64,000 nucleotides of DNA from Desulfovibrio sp. (GCA_017396005.1 JAFQNG010000093.1:1-64000); one strand, 5' to 3'; positions 27,801-35,893 are shown, numbered from the stretch's first letter. Notes: generated by a model from the sequence alone, not told the origin. Translations and numbers: made by a program.

Positions 27801-28089
27801 GCGCGAACATGGCCTGGAGGTGGAGGATGTGCGTAAGGTCTATGAAGGGCGACCCAATATAGTGGATCTGCTCATCAACCATGAGGTGGATCTGGTCATC
27901 AATACGGCAGGTGGCAAAAATACTGCCAAAGATTCCAAGGCGATCCGGCGTACGGCCCTCACCTACAAGGTGCCGTACTGCACTACCATAGCGGCTGCCC
28001 GGGCTACGGCCCGTGCCATTGCCTCGCGCCGGGACGAGACACATGTGGAAAGCCTGCAGGAATATTATGCGCGGGAAGCTCGGGGGTAA
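24847..28089 (+). CDS. carB: Carbamoyl-phosphate synthase large subunit
   Basis: 1080 residues, near the 1073 of E. coli. Two homologous ATP-grasp halves: the first with [18 protein letters not shown] and [17 protein letters not shown], the second with [18 protein letters not shown] and [17 protein letters not shown]. The allosteric domain is at the C-terminus. It phosphorylates bicarbonate, condenses it with ammonia and phosphorylates carbamate. It is followed 3 bp later by carA; the order carB-carA is the reverse of that in E. coli. All visible catalytic motifs look normal, in contrast to the small subunit. Confidence 0.97.
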   Translation: MPKRTDLHKILVIGAGPIIIGQGCEFDYSGSQAVKALKQEGYEVVLVNSNPATIMTDPQMADATYVEPIEHDTLAAIIRKERPDALLPTLGGQTALNAALALAKSGVLAECGVEIIGARAEVIEKAESRELFREAMENIGLKMPASGIARTMDEVRQLGNVLPFPLIIRPAFTLGGTGGGVAYNMDDLEQIASRGLAASPTSEVMIEQSVLGWKEIEMEVMRDQKDNCIIICSIENLDPMGVHTGDSITVAPAQTLTDAEAKLVRDASIAIMREVGVETGGSNVQFALNPENGELVVIEMNPRVSRSSALASKATGFPIAKIAAKLAVGYTLDELRNDITRETVASFEPAIDYVVLKIPRFTFEKFPGAEDELTTSMKSVGEAMSIGRTFREALQKGLRSMEIGAPGLGYNFRAELPSREAVMESLHRPNSRRIFSLRQALLMGISEEEIFAASAIDPWFIRQIRDIVDMEARIRDFGLANDMTATNADLAVLLREAKEYGFSDRQLAEMWKRPESDIRRLRKEMKIEPTYYLVDTCAGEFRAYTPYFYSTYESSDEMEVRDCRKVLILGGGPNRIGQGIEFDYCCCHASFALRDEGIMAIMVNSNPETVSTDYDTSDRLYFEPLTFEDVMNIVEKEKPEGVIVQFGGQTPLNLAVPLMRAGVPILGTSPDAIDRAEDRERFQALIQKLNLLQPPNGTALDLEGALEVAQRISYPVVVRPSYVLGGRAMAVVYDADELTEYFHEHVPEKPEHPILIDKFLEHAVEVDVDAISDGTDVYLAGIMEHIEEAGIHSGDSACVLPSFSLSYDHVALIAEQAESLARELKVVGLMNIQFAIKGNDIYILEVNPRASRTAPFVSKATGVPLPYLATQVMLGKTLEELDPWSMRKGGFTCVKEAVMPFQRFPGVDILLGPEMHSTGEVMGMGATFGEAFLKSQLGAGQVLPQGGKLFLSVNDRDKPFLPEVAAAFAQLGFHLMATRGTAKLLREHGLEVEDVRKVYEGRPNIVDLLINHEVDLVINTAGGKNTAKDSKAIRRTALTYKVPYCTTIAAARATARAIASRRDETHVESLQEYYAREARG

Positions 28090-28092
28090 GTT

Positions 28093-29223
28093 ATGAAAGC
28101 ATTGCTGGTGCTTGAAGACGGTTTCACGCTGGAGGGCAGATCCTTTACCGGCGATTTTGAGACCGGCGGTGAAGTGATTTTTACCACGGGCATGGGCGGT
28201 TATCAGGGCATACTGACAGATCCCGCCTATTCTGGGCAGATGGTCTGCATGACCTATCCGCTCATTGGCAACTATGGCATCACCGAAGAAGATATGGAGT
28301 CATCCTCCATACATTGCGCGGCACTCCTGGTCAGAGAGTGCTGCAAGCTGCCTTCCAATTGGCGTTCCATCATGTCATTGCCTGATATGATGCAAAAATA
28401 TGGCAAACCGGGCGTAGAGGGGCTGGATACCCGTGCCTTGACGCGCCATCTGCGTGACAACGGGGCCATGCGCGGTATCATCTCTACCCGGGAGCAGGAT
28501 GCAGAGGCCTTGCGCGAGAAGGCTCTGGCACTGCCACCCATGCAGGGCAGTGCTCTGGCTGGACGCGTACTTGCACGAGAGCCCTATACCTGGGTAGGAG
28601 GCAAGCCCGGCACGGTCATCCTGGGCGATGACGGCGCCTTTGCCTGGCGTGGTGCTGGTTTGCCCCTGCTGGTTTATGACTATGGCATAGCGTGGAGCAT
28701 GCTGCATATGCTGTGCGCGGCTGGCTTTGAACCTCTTGTTGTGCCTCCCCATTTCAGTCTGGCACAGGCAAGGGCTACAGGCGCGCGTGGTGTTTTTCTC
28801 TCCGCTGGGCCTGGAGACCCGGCAGCGTTGGGCGATGCCGTCAGTCTTGTTCGAGAACTGCTCACTGTTTTTCCCATAGCAGGTCAGGGGCTGGGCTATC
28901 AGCTTCTTGCCCTGGCCCTGGGCGCTCGAACAGAAAAACTTGCTTTCGGACATCACGGCTGCAATCATCCTGTTAAGGATCTGGAAAGCGGTCGTATTGT
29001 GATAAGCACACAAAATCATGGCTTCCATGTGATTTTGGATGGTGCGCAAGATATAGAAGCCACACATGTCAATCTCAATGATCAGACGCTGGAAGGTCTG
29101 CGCCACAAGAGTTTGCCTGTCCTGGGGCTGCAGTGTCATCCCGGTGATCTGGACGGGCCGCATGCAGAGGATCATCTCTTCCATCGCTTCCGCAAGCTGT
29201 GTGAGCAGGCTGTCGATGCCTGA
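28093..29223 (+). CDS. carA: Carbamoyl-phosphate synthase small subunit, glutaminase-site degenerate
   Basis: 376 residues, full length and collinear with E. coli CarA (382). The N-terminal domain (GGEVIFTTGMGGYQGILTDPAYS) and the class I glutaminase domain (FLSAGPGDPAALGD, FGHHGCNHPVKD, TQNHGF) are present. The nucleophile elbow reads AGQGLGYQLL where E. coli has FGICLGHQLL, so the catalytic Cys269 is Gly and the following His is Tyr. The HPE of the triad reads HPG (LQCHPGDLDGPH), so the Glu is Gly while the His stays. The subunit should not hydrolyse glutamine; the complex would need free ammonia (inference, by analogy with ammonia-dependent vertebrate CPS I). The frame is intact, so it is not a pseudogene. 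Confidence 0.93.
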   Translation: MKALLVLEDGFTLEGRSFTGDFETGGEVIFTTGMGGYQGILTDPAYSGQMVCMTYPLIGNYGITEEDMESSSIHCAALLVRECCKLPSNWRSIMSLPDMMQKYGKPGVEGLDTRALTRHLRDNGAMRGIISTREQDAEALREKALALPPMQGSALAGRVLAREPYTWVGGKPGTVILGDDGAFAWRGAGLPLLVYDYGIAWSMLHMLCAAGFEPLVVPPHFSLAQARATGARGVFLSAGPGDPAALGDAVSLVRELLTVFPIAGQGLGYQLLALALGARTEKLAFGHHGCNHPVKDLESGRIVISTQNHGFHVILDGAQDIEATHVNLNDQTLEGLRHKSLPVLGLQCHPGDLDGPHAEDHLFHRFRKLCEQAVDA

Positions 29224-29275
29224 ACACGGGGCTTGCTATGCCTGCCTGCTTCGACATATAGTCATGTTGTGCTGC

Positions 29276-29297
29276 GGGCGGCCCCTTGGGGGCGCCC
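29276..29297 (+). terminator. GC-rich hairpin after carA
   Basis: GGGC plus GCCCC pair with GGGGC plus GCCC around a TTG loop, with one bulged G. There is no T-run after it, so it is a weak candidate terminator or an RNA-stabilising hairpin. Confidence 0.35.
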
Positions 29298-29352
29298 GTA
29301 ATGAAAAAGTGCTTTCAAAGGTCTTTTTCAAACAATGTAAAGGAGTAGACTC

Positions 29353-29769
29353 GTGAAAAAAACCATTATAAGTCTGGGCTTGGCCCTGATGCTCATGCTG
29401 GTCGGTACGAGTGCTCAGGCTGCTGAGGATACCACCAATCCCGTAGATCAGTTTACTGGTAAAATCTGGCAGGAAACCAGTGCCAACGGTAAGGCCGCTT
29501 TTCTTTTCGGTATTGAATCGGCTGTTACAGTGGAGTACTTCGTCAACAGCAAGCTGACCGAAAAAGCTGCCAAGGATGGCAAACGTCCGGTCTATACGCT
29601 CTCACCCTTTGAAAAGGGCTGGATGAAGGCCTTCAAGGGCGTGAGCCGTAATGAGATCATCAGGATGGTGGACAGCTGGTACGCATCCAATCCCAAGGGG
29701 CTTGATAAGCCTGTTCTCGCCGTCATCTGGTATGAACTTATCGTGCCGCGTCTTGCGGCCCAGAAATAG
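29353..29769 (+). CDS. Hypothetical small secreted protein
   Basis: 138 residues with a clear signal peptide (KKTIISLGLALMLMLVGTSAQA, cleavage about 23). The mature part has no Cys and shows a C-terminal helix pattern (NEIIRMVDSWYASNP..LDKPVLAVIWYELI) loosely like that of small periplasmic helical proteins of the Rap1a type; this likeness is weak. The start is GTG 29353 with AAAGGAG 7 nt upstream. It is 30 bp ahead of a small lipoprotein gene, with which it probably shares a transcript. Function unknown. Confidence 0.75.
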   Translation: MKKTIISLGLALMLMLVGTSAQAAEDTTNPVDQFTGKIWQETSANGKAAFLFGIESAVTVEYFVNSKLTEKAAKDGKRPVYTLSPFEKGWMKAFKGVSRNEIIRMVDSWYASNPKGLDKPVLAVIWYELIVPRLAAQK

Positions 29770-29798
29770 ACTGGTTTGTCATCCAGAGGAGAAATAGT

Positions 29799-30041
29799 AT
29801 GAAAAAGCTACTGATCGTCGGTTTGATGTCAGTCATGCTGGCAGGCAGCATTGGATGTACCAATATGAGCCGTACACAGCAGGGTGTTGCCAGTGGCGCA
29901 GCTCTGGGCGCTCTGGGCGGTGCCGGCGTAGCCGCCATTGCTGGCGGTTCTGCCGGCTGGGGCGCTTTGGCCGGTGCTGGCGTTGGGGCCTTGGCCGGCG
30001 GCATCGCGGGGCATAATCAGGACAAGCATTACGGCTGGTAG
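29799..30041 (+). CDS. Small lipoprotein with glycine-zipper domain
   Basis: 80 residues. Lipoprotein signal with lipobox AGSIGC (Cys about 20), then a Gly/Ala-rich segment (ASGAALGALGGAGVAAIAGG... AGAGVGALAGGIAG) typical of YMGG/glycine-zipper small envelope proteins. It should sit in the outer or inner membrane of the envelope. GAGGAG precedes the ATG. A strong terminator follows at 30121. Confidence 0.85.
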   Translation: MKKLLIVGLMSVMLAGSIGCTNMSRTQQGVASGAALGALGGAGVAAIAGGSAGWGALAGAGVGALAGGIAGHNQDKHYGW

Positions 30042-30120
30042 GCTGTGTAGTGTGAAAGAAAACAAAAAGGCCGGGAATCCTAAGCGTGACTAAGGCCTCT
30101 ACCGGATAATCTTGACCCTC

Positions 30121-30154
30121 AAGGCCCTCTTTCATCAGAGGGCCTTTTTGTTTT
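30121..30154 (+). terminator. Intrinsic terminator after lipoprotein gene
   Basis: AAGGCCCTCT (30121-30130) pairs with AGAGGGCCTT (30137-30146) and a T-rich tract follows. Ends the transcript of the two small envelope genes. Confidence 0.9.
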
Positions 30155-30156
30155 GA

Positions 30157-30322
30157 AGGATGGCAAGCATCCAGTCCACTGCATCTTTCTCTCATCTGGT
30201 TTGTGGGTTCACCGGACTTCTGTACGCCGATGTACAGTTCATCGTACTGCCGGACTACACCCAGCATGGCTTCGACCTGAACCTTGGCTTGCGCTTCCGT
30301 AAATCCAGCCCCCTTCAGGTAC
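30157..30322 (-). other. Gene-free stretch upstream of ssrA with possible coding remnant
   Basis: No complete gene lies between the terminator and the ssrA promoter. On the minus strand, bases about 30200-30366 are open and translate to a plausible helical protein segment (DGKYLKGAGFTEAQAKVQVE, then MLGVVRQYDELYIGVQKSG) reminiscent of small phage-type coiled-coil proteins. There is no good start or continuation, and the segment overlaps the ssrA promoter. It may be a decayed remnant; this is a low-confidence reading. Confidence 0.25.
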
Positions 30323-30351
30323 TTGCCATCGGCTGTGGAAAGGAGTATAGT
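30323..30351 (+). promoter_or_regulatory. ssrA promoter
   Basis: TTGCCA (30323-30328) and TATAGT (30346-30351) with 17 bp between. Transcription would start near 30358, giving a short 5' leader to be trimmed to the mature end at 30391. Confidence 0.65.
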
Positions 30352-30390
30352 ATTATTATATCCCTGACGTCTTGTGTGGGGAGTATTTCT

Positions 30391-30770
30391 GGGGACGCAA
30401 TGGTTTCGACGTGGATGTGGAAGCCGGAGTGGCAGGCCGAGGCGCCGCTGGCCTCGTTAAAAGCGGCAAAAAAAGTAATTGCCAACAACGATTACGAATA
30501 CGCCTGCGCTGCGTAAGCAGTGTGGCAAATGACCGCAACAGACGGTCACGTCACAGGAAACGATGCCTGATACTTTCTTGTGGCGACACCCATCAGGCTG
30601 GCGAAGACTGGTGCTTACCGGGGTTTTTCGCGAGATTGTTACCGGCAAGCTGACTGCACTGTGCCTGTTCAGGGGCTAACACTGCAGCGAGAAATATACC
30701 TGAACTACGCCTGTAGAAGCTTTGCGTGGAATATTCGCGGACAGGGGTTCAATTCCCCTCGTCTCCACCA
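30391..30770 (+). ncRNA. ssrA: tmRNA (transfer-messenger RNA)
   Basis: 380 nt. The tRNA-like ends pair as GGGGACG (30391-30397) with CGTCTCC (30760-30766) followed by encoded ACCA; the T-arm GGTTCAATTCCCC is clear. The mRNA-like part has a resume codon at 30481 and encodes ANNDYEYACAA then TAA (30481-30516). It rescues stalled ribosomes with SmpB and tags the product for proteolysis. The tag form ANNDYxYAxAA is that expected of Desulfovibrio relatives. Cys in the ninth position is unusual. Confidence 0.97.
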
Positions 30771-30789
30771 AACTAAAATCTCACAAAGT

Positions 30790-30826
30790 CCCACAAAGCC
30801 TTAAAAGCCTTGTGGGGCTTGTCTTT
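30790..30826 (+). terminator. Intrinsic terminator of ssrA
   Basis: CCCACAA (30790-30796) pairs with TTGTGGG (30810-30816), with extra pairing inside, followed by CTTGTCTTTTT. It is 20 nt after the tmRNA 3' end. Confidence 0.75.
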
Positions 30827-30980
30827 TTCAGAAAAAAATTATTCAAAGCGCCGTAAAACCCTGCTGGACACTTTCTAAAATAAGTCTTGAAAATTTGCTG
30901 CAGGCGTAGCATTCTTCTGACCAAAGCCGTTGTGGGCCATTGCGCCTGCCGGTAGATTGCGCACTGTTACGGAGTTGCTC

Positions 30981-31676
30981 ATGGAATTCAGCCTGTTATC
31001 GATGATCAGCCAGGCCAGCCTGGTGGCCAAGGCCGTTTTGGCGCTTCTTCTGCTTATGTCTGTGGCCAGCTGGGGCCTGATGATACAGAAGTCTTTTTCA
31101 CTGGGCGCTGCAGAGCGCAAGGCCGTACAAGGTATGGCCCGTTTTGAGAGCGCGGCCAGCCTGCGCGAGGCTGTGCAGTCACTCGGGGCAGACCCGACCT
31201 CACCCCTCTACTATATTGCACATCAGGGTGTACAGGAATTCAACCACTCCAAAGAACTTGGCAATTCCAGTGAAGTGGTGGTCGACAATGTGCGCCGTGC
31301 CCTGCGGCAGGGGGTCGCCAGTGAGCTGGCCCGGCTGCAGCGCTCGCTATCCTTTCTGGCCACAACAGCCAATACAGCCCCTTTTATCGGCTTGTTCGGT
31401 ACGGTCTGGGGCATCATGGGGTCTTTTCATTCCATCGGCATGCTCAAGTCTGCCTCACTGGCCACGGTGGCCCCCGGCATTTCCGAGGCACTGGTAGCTA
31501 CGGCCATCGGCCTGGCAGTGGCTGTGCCCGCCACCATCGGCTTCAACATCTTTATGGGCAAGCTTTCACAGATTGACACCCGATTGGTGAATTTTGCCAG
31601 TATTTTTCTCAACCGTGTTCAGCGTGAGCTCAACGCCCATCGCCCGGTACAGCGTACCGGCGCTACGGAGTTATAG
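30981..31676 (+). CDS. tolQ: TolQ proton-channel protein
   Basis: 231 residues with three membrane helices: about 15-35, then TANTAPFIGLFGTVWGIMGSF and EALVATAIGLAVAVPATIGFN. These blocks match TolQ/ExbB. It forms the proton-driven motor of the Tol-Pal system, which keeps the outer membrane attached during division. Start ATG 30981 has GGAG 6 nt before; the open frame reaches further upstream without support. First gene of the tolQRA-x-B-pal cluster. The 210-bp gap after ssrA has only weak promoter-like sequences. Confidence 0.93.
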   Translation: MEFSLLSMISQASLVAKAVLALLLLMSVASWGLMIQKSFSLGAAERKAVQGMARFESAASLREAVQSLGADPTSPLYYIAHQGVQEFNHSKELGNSSEVVVDNVRRALRQGVASELARLQRSLSFLATTANTAPFIGLFGTVWGIMGSFHSIGMLKSASLATVAPGISEALVATAIGLAVAVPATIGFNIFMGKLSQIDTRLVNFASIFLNRVQRELNAHRPVQRTGATEL

Positions 31677-31678
31677 CC

Positions 31679-32113
31679 ATGGGCGCGCAGCTGGGTAACA
31701 GCAAATTTGTTTCAGAGATCAACGTTACGCCGTTTGTAGATGTGATGCTGGTGTTGCTAATTATTTTTATGGTTGCCACACCCATGATGAGTCAGGGCCT
31801 TGATGTTGACCTGCCGCAGACCAAACAGGTGCAGGTTCTGCCTACTGATGTAGATCACATGATCCTTTCCGTGCGCAAGGACGGCAAGATTTATCTTGAT
31901 GAGTACGCTGTGGACAGCATGGAAGCTCTGGAAGGATATCTGCAACGTCTTGTCAAAGAGAAGAATCGCAGCCTCTTTCTTAAGGCTGACAGAGAAGTAC
32001 CGTATGGTCTTGTGGTAGAGATAATGGGCTATATCAAGGCAGCAGGTATCGAAAAACTGGGCGTCATGGCTGAAAAGACAGAAAGCGCCCCTGCCGGGGC
32101 AAAAAGCAGGTAG
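31679..32113 (+). CDS. tolR: TolR motor protein
   Basis: 144 residues. The single helix has the conserved Asp in INVTPFVDVMLVLLIIFMV (about residue 22), and the periplasmic part ends with VVEIMGYIKAAGIEKLGVM. With TolQ it converts proton flow into force on TolA. It starts 2 bp after the tolQ stop and is followed 3 bp later by tolA. Confidence 0.93.
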   Translation: MGAQLGNSKFVSEINVTPFVDVMLVLLIIFMVATPMMSQGLDVDLPQTKQVQVLPTDVDHMILSVRKDGKIYLDEYAVDSMEALEGYLQRLVKEKNRSLFLKADREVPYGLVVEIMGYIKAAGIEKLGVMAEKTESAPAGAKSR

Positions 32114-32116
32114 CTC

Positions 32117-33013
32117 ATGCGGCTGGCCTCCTACGTCATTTCCATTTGCCTGCATGTGGCGTTTTTTTTACTGCTGTGGTTCTGGCCGGGTACGCCGCCT
32201 GTCAGTCTGGAATCGCCGCCAGTGATGATCAGCCTGGTAGATGGTATGCCCGGTGGTAATCGTCTGCCTTCTCCCATTCTCGGGCATATGGGGCAGCCTG
32301 CAGACGGCCCTGTGGCCCCGTCAGCGCCTGCGCCCAAAGATGAGGTAGCTGCTCCGGCCCGTGAGGCAGTCAAGGAGCCTCTACCTCTGCCCGCACCACC
32401 TAAAGAAGCCCCCAAGAAGGCACCGGAACCTGTCAAAGAGCCTCCCAAACCAATCAAGGTTAAAGAAGAGCCTAAGCCTGTAGCCGAAAAGAAAAAGGCA
32501 GAGCCCAAAAAAGAGGTCAAGCCTGCAGTCAGAAAGCCGGAACAGAAAAAGCCTGCGTCTGACCCGGTAGCCGAGGCCCTGCGACAGGCCCGTAAGGCCA
32601 GCTCGCGTGCTGAAGCGGGCGACCGAGGCAGCGCCGTGGAGCGTGCACTTGGCGAAGCCCGCCGCAATGCCGGTGGGCATGGCGGCGGCGGTGGCGGCGA
32701 GGGGGATGGCCCTGGCGGTGGCGGTCTTGCCAGTGTTTACCTGGGGGAAGTCATGCTGGCTGTGCGGCCCAACTGGGCCTTTGCATCTGCAGCAAGGGTA
32801 AATTTGGTCTGTGTGGTACGTGTGGCTGTGGACCTGCAGGGTGTAGTCATGCTGGCAGAGCTGGAGCGTAGCTCTGGCAATGCCCAGTTCGATGCCTCGG
32901 CTGTCAACGCCGTCATACGCACTGGCCAGGCAGGCCTCTTCCCTCCACCTCCTGGCCCGGAATATCTGGACCTGCGTCTGGTCTTCAATATGAATGAATT
33001 GATGGGCCGCTAA
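32117..33013 (+). CDS. tolA: TolA-like transducer
   Basis: 298 residues: N-terminal membrane anchor (about 5-25); a Pro/Lys/Glu-rich spacer (about 65-160) with repeated KEPPKP/EEPKP units; a Gly-rich segment (about 190-208); and a C-terminal TolA/TonB domain containing VNLVCVVRVAVDLQGVV and SSGNAQFDASAVNAVIR. Links the TolQR motor to TolB-Pal. It is shorter than enterobacterial TolA, as is usual in deltaproteobacteria. Confidence 0.9.
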   Translation: MRLASYVISICLHVAFFLLLWFWPGTPPVSLESPPVMISLVDGMPGGNRLPSPILGHMGQPADGPVAPSAPAPKDEVAAPAREAVKEPLPLPAPPKEAPKKAPEPVKEPPKPIKVKEEPKPVAEKKKAEPKKEVKPAVRKPEQKKPASDPVAEALRQARKASSRAEAGDRGSAVERALGEARRNAGGHGGGGGGEGDGPGGGGLASVYLGEVMLAVRPNWAFASAARVNLVCVVRVAVDLQGVVMLAELERSSGNAQFDASAVNAVIRTGQAGLFPPPPGPEYLDLRLVFNMNELMGR

Positions 33014-33030
33014 CCCGAGGAGAGACGTGT

Positions 33031-33918
33031 ATGACGTTGCATTTTCCTGCCAGTGCATTCCTGTTGAGTGGCGCTCTGGTCACATATCTTGCAGTCACTG
33101 CGCCTGCCTCTGCTGCAGCTCTGGCTGTGGCTGATGCCAGTGGAGGCTATGCCGACAGGGTGCTGGATAAGGTCATTGCCGTATGGGCACCGCCTTCTTC
33201 ACTCAAGGGGGATTTTACAGTGCGGCTGCGCGTAGGGCTTAACGAGAAGGGGCAGGTGCAGGAATGCACACATAAGAAAAAGTCAGGCATGGATGCCCTG
33301 GACGTTTCTGCCTGTACGGCTGTGCGCAAAGCCGCCCCTTTTGGAACGCCACCCTACGGTCTGCCCATTGAAGTACATCTTGCCTTCTGGACAGGTACGC
33401 CCAGGGCTGCGGTATCTCCTGTAGCGGCTGCCACGGCGCCGGTTGTAATCACCCCTGCAGTACCTGACCAGCAGGCCGCAGCAGCTGAAGAACGGGCTCG
33501 CCGACGGGCAGAGGCCATTGTACGGGAAGCTGAAGCCGGAAATGGTAAAGCAGATATACCTGCGCCTGCAGCAGATGGCCTGACTGCAGAAGAGATGAAC
33601 CTTGAGCTGAACTCTGGGCCTGCCAGAATGCAGGACAAGTACGGCCCAAAATACAGAAAGTATTTTTCGCGAGTAGCATGGGCTCTGCGCAACGCTACCT
33701 TTATACCGGCAGAGACAGTACCCGGCACCTATTATGCTACGGTACGCCTTGCTTTGGATGATGCCGGTAATATCAAAAAATCCAGCCTGGTAGAAAGCAG
33801 CGGCGACAAGCTGCTGGACAGGTTCGTCCTTCAGGGTGTACGGCGCGCTGGCAAGGTTGATGCACCGCCGCAGGGGCTGAGCCGTGAAGTGGACGTCACC
33901 CTTACTCTGGTGCGCTAG
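33031..33918 (+). CDS. Periplasmic protein with two TolA/TonB-C-like domains
   Basis: 295 residues lying between tolA and tolB. A signal peptide (about 1-30, ending PASAAA) is the only hydrophobic segment. Two similar domains follow: about 42-118 (GDFTVRLRVGLNEKGQVQEC ... SACTAVRKAAPFG) and about 205-295 (TYYATVRLALDDAGNIKKSS ... LDRFVLQGVRRAG). Both have the strand-helix pattern of the TolA/TonB C-terminal fold. A charged helix (about 152-172) and linker join them. It has no membrane anchor, so it cannot itself contact TolQR. A soluble adaptor for Tol-Pal is inferred from position; the family is not recognised with certainty. GAGGAGA precedes the ATG. Confidence 0.75.
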   Translation: MTLHFPASAFLLSGALVTYLAVTAPASAAALAVADASGGYADRVLDKVIAVWAPPSSLKGDFTVRLRVGLNEKGQVQECTHKKKSGMDALDVSACTAVRKAAPFGTPPYGLPIEVHLAFWTGTPRAAVSPVAAATAPVVITPAVPDQQAAAAEERARRRAEAIVREAEAGNGKADIPAPAADGLTAEEMNLELNSGPARMQDKYGPKYRKYFSRVAWALRNATFIPAETVPGTYYATVRLALDDAGNIKKSSLVESSGDKLLDRFVLQGVRRAGKVDAPPQGLSREVDVTLTLVR

Positions 33919-33943
33919 GCGCATCGTAAAATGAGGTCAACGT

Positions 33944-35260
33944 ATGATGAGAAAATTTCTGTTCATATTGGCTCTGATTGCAGCGATGACGGCGCTTGAG
34001 GCACAGGCCGCCATGCGGGTAGATATCATCAACCCCGGGCAGAGTGTCATCAATCTAGCTCTGGCAACACCTCTGCAGGAAGGGCAGAAACCGGCTGCAG
34101 CCATGGGACAGGATCTGCAGAAACTCGTGGAACAGAACCTGAGCTTTCTGCCCTTTATGCGCCTGACCGACCCCAGAGCCGTACTTGGGGGCTCCCTGCT
34201 GGCAGGGTATGAGCCACCTGCGCTGGATTTCAGGCGTTTTCAGCTGGCTGGCTCCGATATCGTGGTCACCAGTTACTGGCCTGAGGGCGACAGCGGTACG
34301 CGGCCTGTACAGCTTCGTGCTTTTGAGACCAACACCGGCGGCCGCCTTTTTGGTAAGGAGTATATCAAGGTGAGCAAACGCGACCTGCCTGAAGTGGCAG
34401 ATCGTTTCTGTGCAGACCTGCTGGAAGCCCTGACCGGCAACGGGGCTTTTTTCCGCTCTACGCTGGCCTTCGTCAAGAAAACAGGTAAGCTCAGTGCCAA
34501 TGTCTGGCTGGTCAGACCCACTGGCCGTGATTTGCGTCAGATTACCAAGATGGCTGGCGAAGCCATGTCGCCCGCCTGGTCACCTGACGGGCGTTTTGTT
34601 GTTTTCAGTCATATTGATCCCAGGTCTCATGCCCTTGGTGTCTGGGACAGCACCAGCAAAAAAGTGCAGCGTATCCGCTTTCCTGGCAATGTGGTCATCG
34701 GCCCGGCCTTTACACCGGATAATAAGGTGGCGGTGGCACTTTCCAACGGGAAATACCCGGTTATCTTCCTGCTCAATCATGTTTTTCAGAAAGAACGTAT
34801 TCTTGAGCAGAGCAATGCCATCAATGTTTCTCCTACCTTTGACAGTACCGGTACCAAGATGGCCTTCACCTCTTCGCGCCTGGGCGGTCCCCAGATATTC
34901 CTTAAGGATTTGAGCACAGGCCGCGTCACCAGGGTCAGTCAGAATGGCAGCTACAATACAGAGGCAAATCTTTCTCCTGACGGTACGTTGGTGGTGTACA
35001 GTCGTATGACAGACTATGGGCATCGTATTTTCGTGCAGGATATGCTGACCGGCATGGAGCGCCAGGTCAGCTTTGGCCCGGGCAGTGACGAACAGCCTTC
35101 GTTCTGTGCTGACAGCTATTTTATTGCCTTTGCCTCTACCCGTGGTGGTGAACGCAGCATATATCTGACTACCCGGCACGGTGGCGATGCCAAGCGCGTA
35201 CCCACCGGTGCAGGGGCGGCGGCCTTTCCCCGCTGGGGGATGCCTGTAACAGGCAAATAA
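33944..35260 (+). CDS. tolB: TolB periplasmic beta-propeller protein
   Basis: 438 residues: signal peptide (about 1-22), N-terminal alpha/beta domain with RVDIINPGQSVINLALATPL, and a propeller of WD40-like repeats, for example MSPAWSPDGRFVVFSH, VSPTFDSTGTKMAFTS and EANLSPDGTLVVYSR. TolB binds Pal and TolA and cycles Pal to the septum. Position between the tolA region and pal is standard. Confidence 0.95.
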   Translation: MMRKFLFILALIAAMTALEAQAAMRVDIINPGQSVINLALATPLQEGQKPAAAMGQDLQKLVEQNLSFLPFMRLTDPRAVLGGSLLAGYEPPALDFRRFQLAGSDIVVTSYWPEGDSGTRPVQLRAFETNTGGRLFGKEYIKVSKRDLPEVADRFCADLLEALTGNGAFFRSTLAFVKKTGKLSANVWLVRPTGRDLRQITKMAGEAMSPAWSPDGRFVVFSHIDPRSHALGVWDSTSKKVQRIRFPGNVVIGPAFTPDNKVAVALSNGKYPVIFLLNHVFQKERILEQSNAINVSPTFDSTGTKMAFTSSRLGGPQIFLKDLSTGRVTRVSQNGSYNTEANLSPDGTLVVYSRMTDYGHRIFVQDMLTGMERQVSFGPGSDEQPSFCADSYFIAFASTRGGERSIYLTTRHGGDAKRVPTGAGAAAFPRWGMPVTGK

Positions 35261-35316
35261 CGGACTGCGGGTAGCCATAGCGGTAAAAATAGTTGGGGAA
35301 TCGGCCATTCCATATC

Positions 35317-35344
35317 TTGACAAAACTGCATGGGCAGATACCAT
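35317..35344 (+). promoter_or_regulatory. Possible promoter for pal
   Basis: Perfect TTGACA (35317-35322) with TACCAT (35339-35344) at 16 bp spacing, in the 171-bp tolB-pal gap. It would let pal be transcribed more strongly than the rest of the cluster. Confidence 0.45.
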
Positions 35345-35431
35345 CAACGCGCAGTGTTATGTAATGCTGCGTATAGAAAGGAAAAGGCGTCTTAGTAAAC
35401 TTTTTGGAGAATGAACTGTTCAGGAGGATCT

Positions 35432-35893
35432 ATGAAACGCTATGCTCTTGCTCTTACCCTTGTGCTGGCTTTGGCCGCTGGTTTCGGTTGTGCCAAAAAG
35501 ACGGAGACCGTCTCTGATACCGGTATTTCCCCTGAAATGCAGGCAGCTATTCAGCAAATTACCGATGCCCGTGTGTACTTTGCTTTTGACAAATTCGATA
35601 TTAAGCCTGAATATAAGGATATGCTGAAGATCAAGGCCGACCTGATGAAGCAGTTCCCCAGCATTCGTGTCCGTATTGAAGGCAACTGCGACGAGCGTGG
35701 TACCCAGGAGTATAACCTTGCTCTGGGTGAACGCCGTGCCCGTGCTGCCTACGAATACATGGTCACCTTGGGTGTGAACCCCAGCCAGCTTGAAATGATC
35801 AGCTACGGCAAGGAAAATCCGGCTGTGCAGGGTACTGGCGAAGCTGTCTGGGCCCAGAACCGTCGCGATGACTTCCGTGTGATTGCTCACTAG
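35432..35893 (+). CDS. pal: Peptidoglycan-associated lipoprotein Pal
   Basis: 153 residues. Lipoprotein signal with Cys in AAGFGC (about 20), then the OmpA-like domain: VYFAFDKFDIKPEY, RIEGNCDERGTQEYNLALGERRARAAYEYM, binding the peptide of murein. It tethers the outer membrane to peptidoglycan. ATG 35432 has AGGAGG right before it; the longer open frame from 35411 is not supported. Confidence 0.96.
   Translation: MKRYALALTLVLALAAGFGCAKKTETVSDTGISPEMQAAIQQITDARVYFAFDKFDIKPEYKDMLKIKADLMKQFPSIRVRIEGNCDERGTQEYNLALGERRARAAYEYMVTLGVNPSQLEMISYGKENPAVQGTGEAVWAQNRRDDFRVIAH

Noticed and set aside
28093..29223. carA as a pseudogene or sequencing error
   Set aside because: The frame is intact at full length, the flanking motifs are well kept, and several separate active-site residues differ, which a single error cannot explain.
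29223..29352. tRNA or riboswitch in the carA downstream gap
   Set aside because: Only a GC hairpin is present; no cloverleaf or known aptamer consensus was found.
30160..30516. Plus-strand open frame through the ssrA promoter and tag
   Set aside because: It ends at the tmRNA tag stop codon; the tag reading belongs to ssrA and the rest is non-coding.
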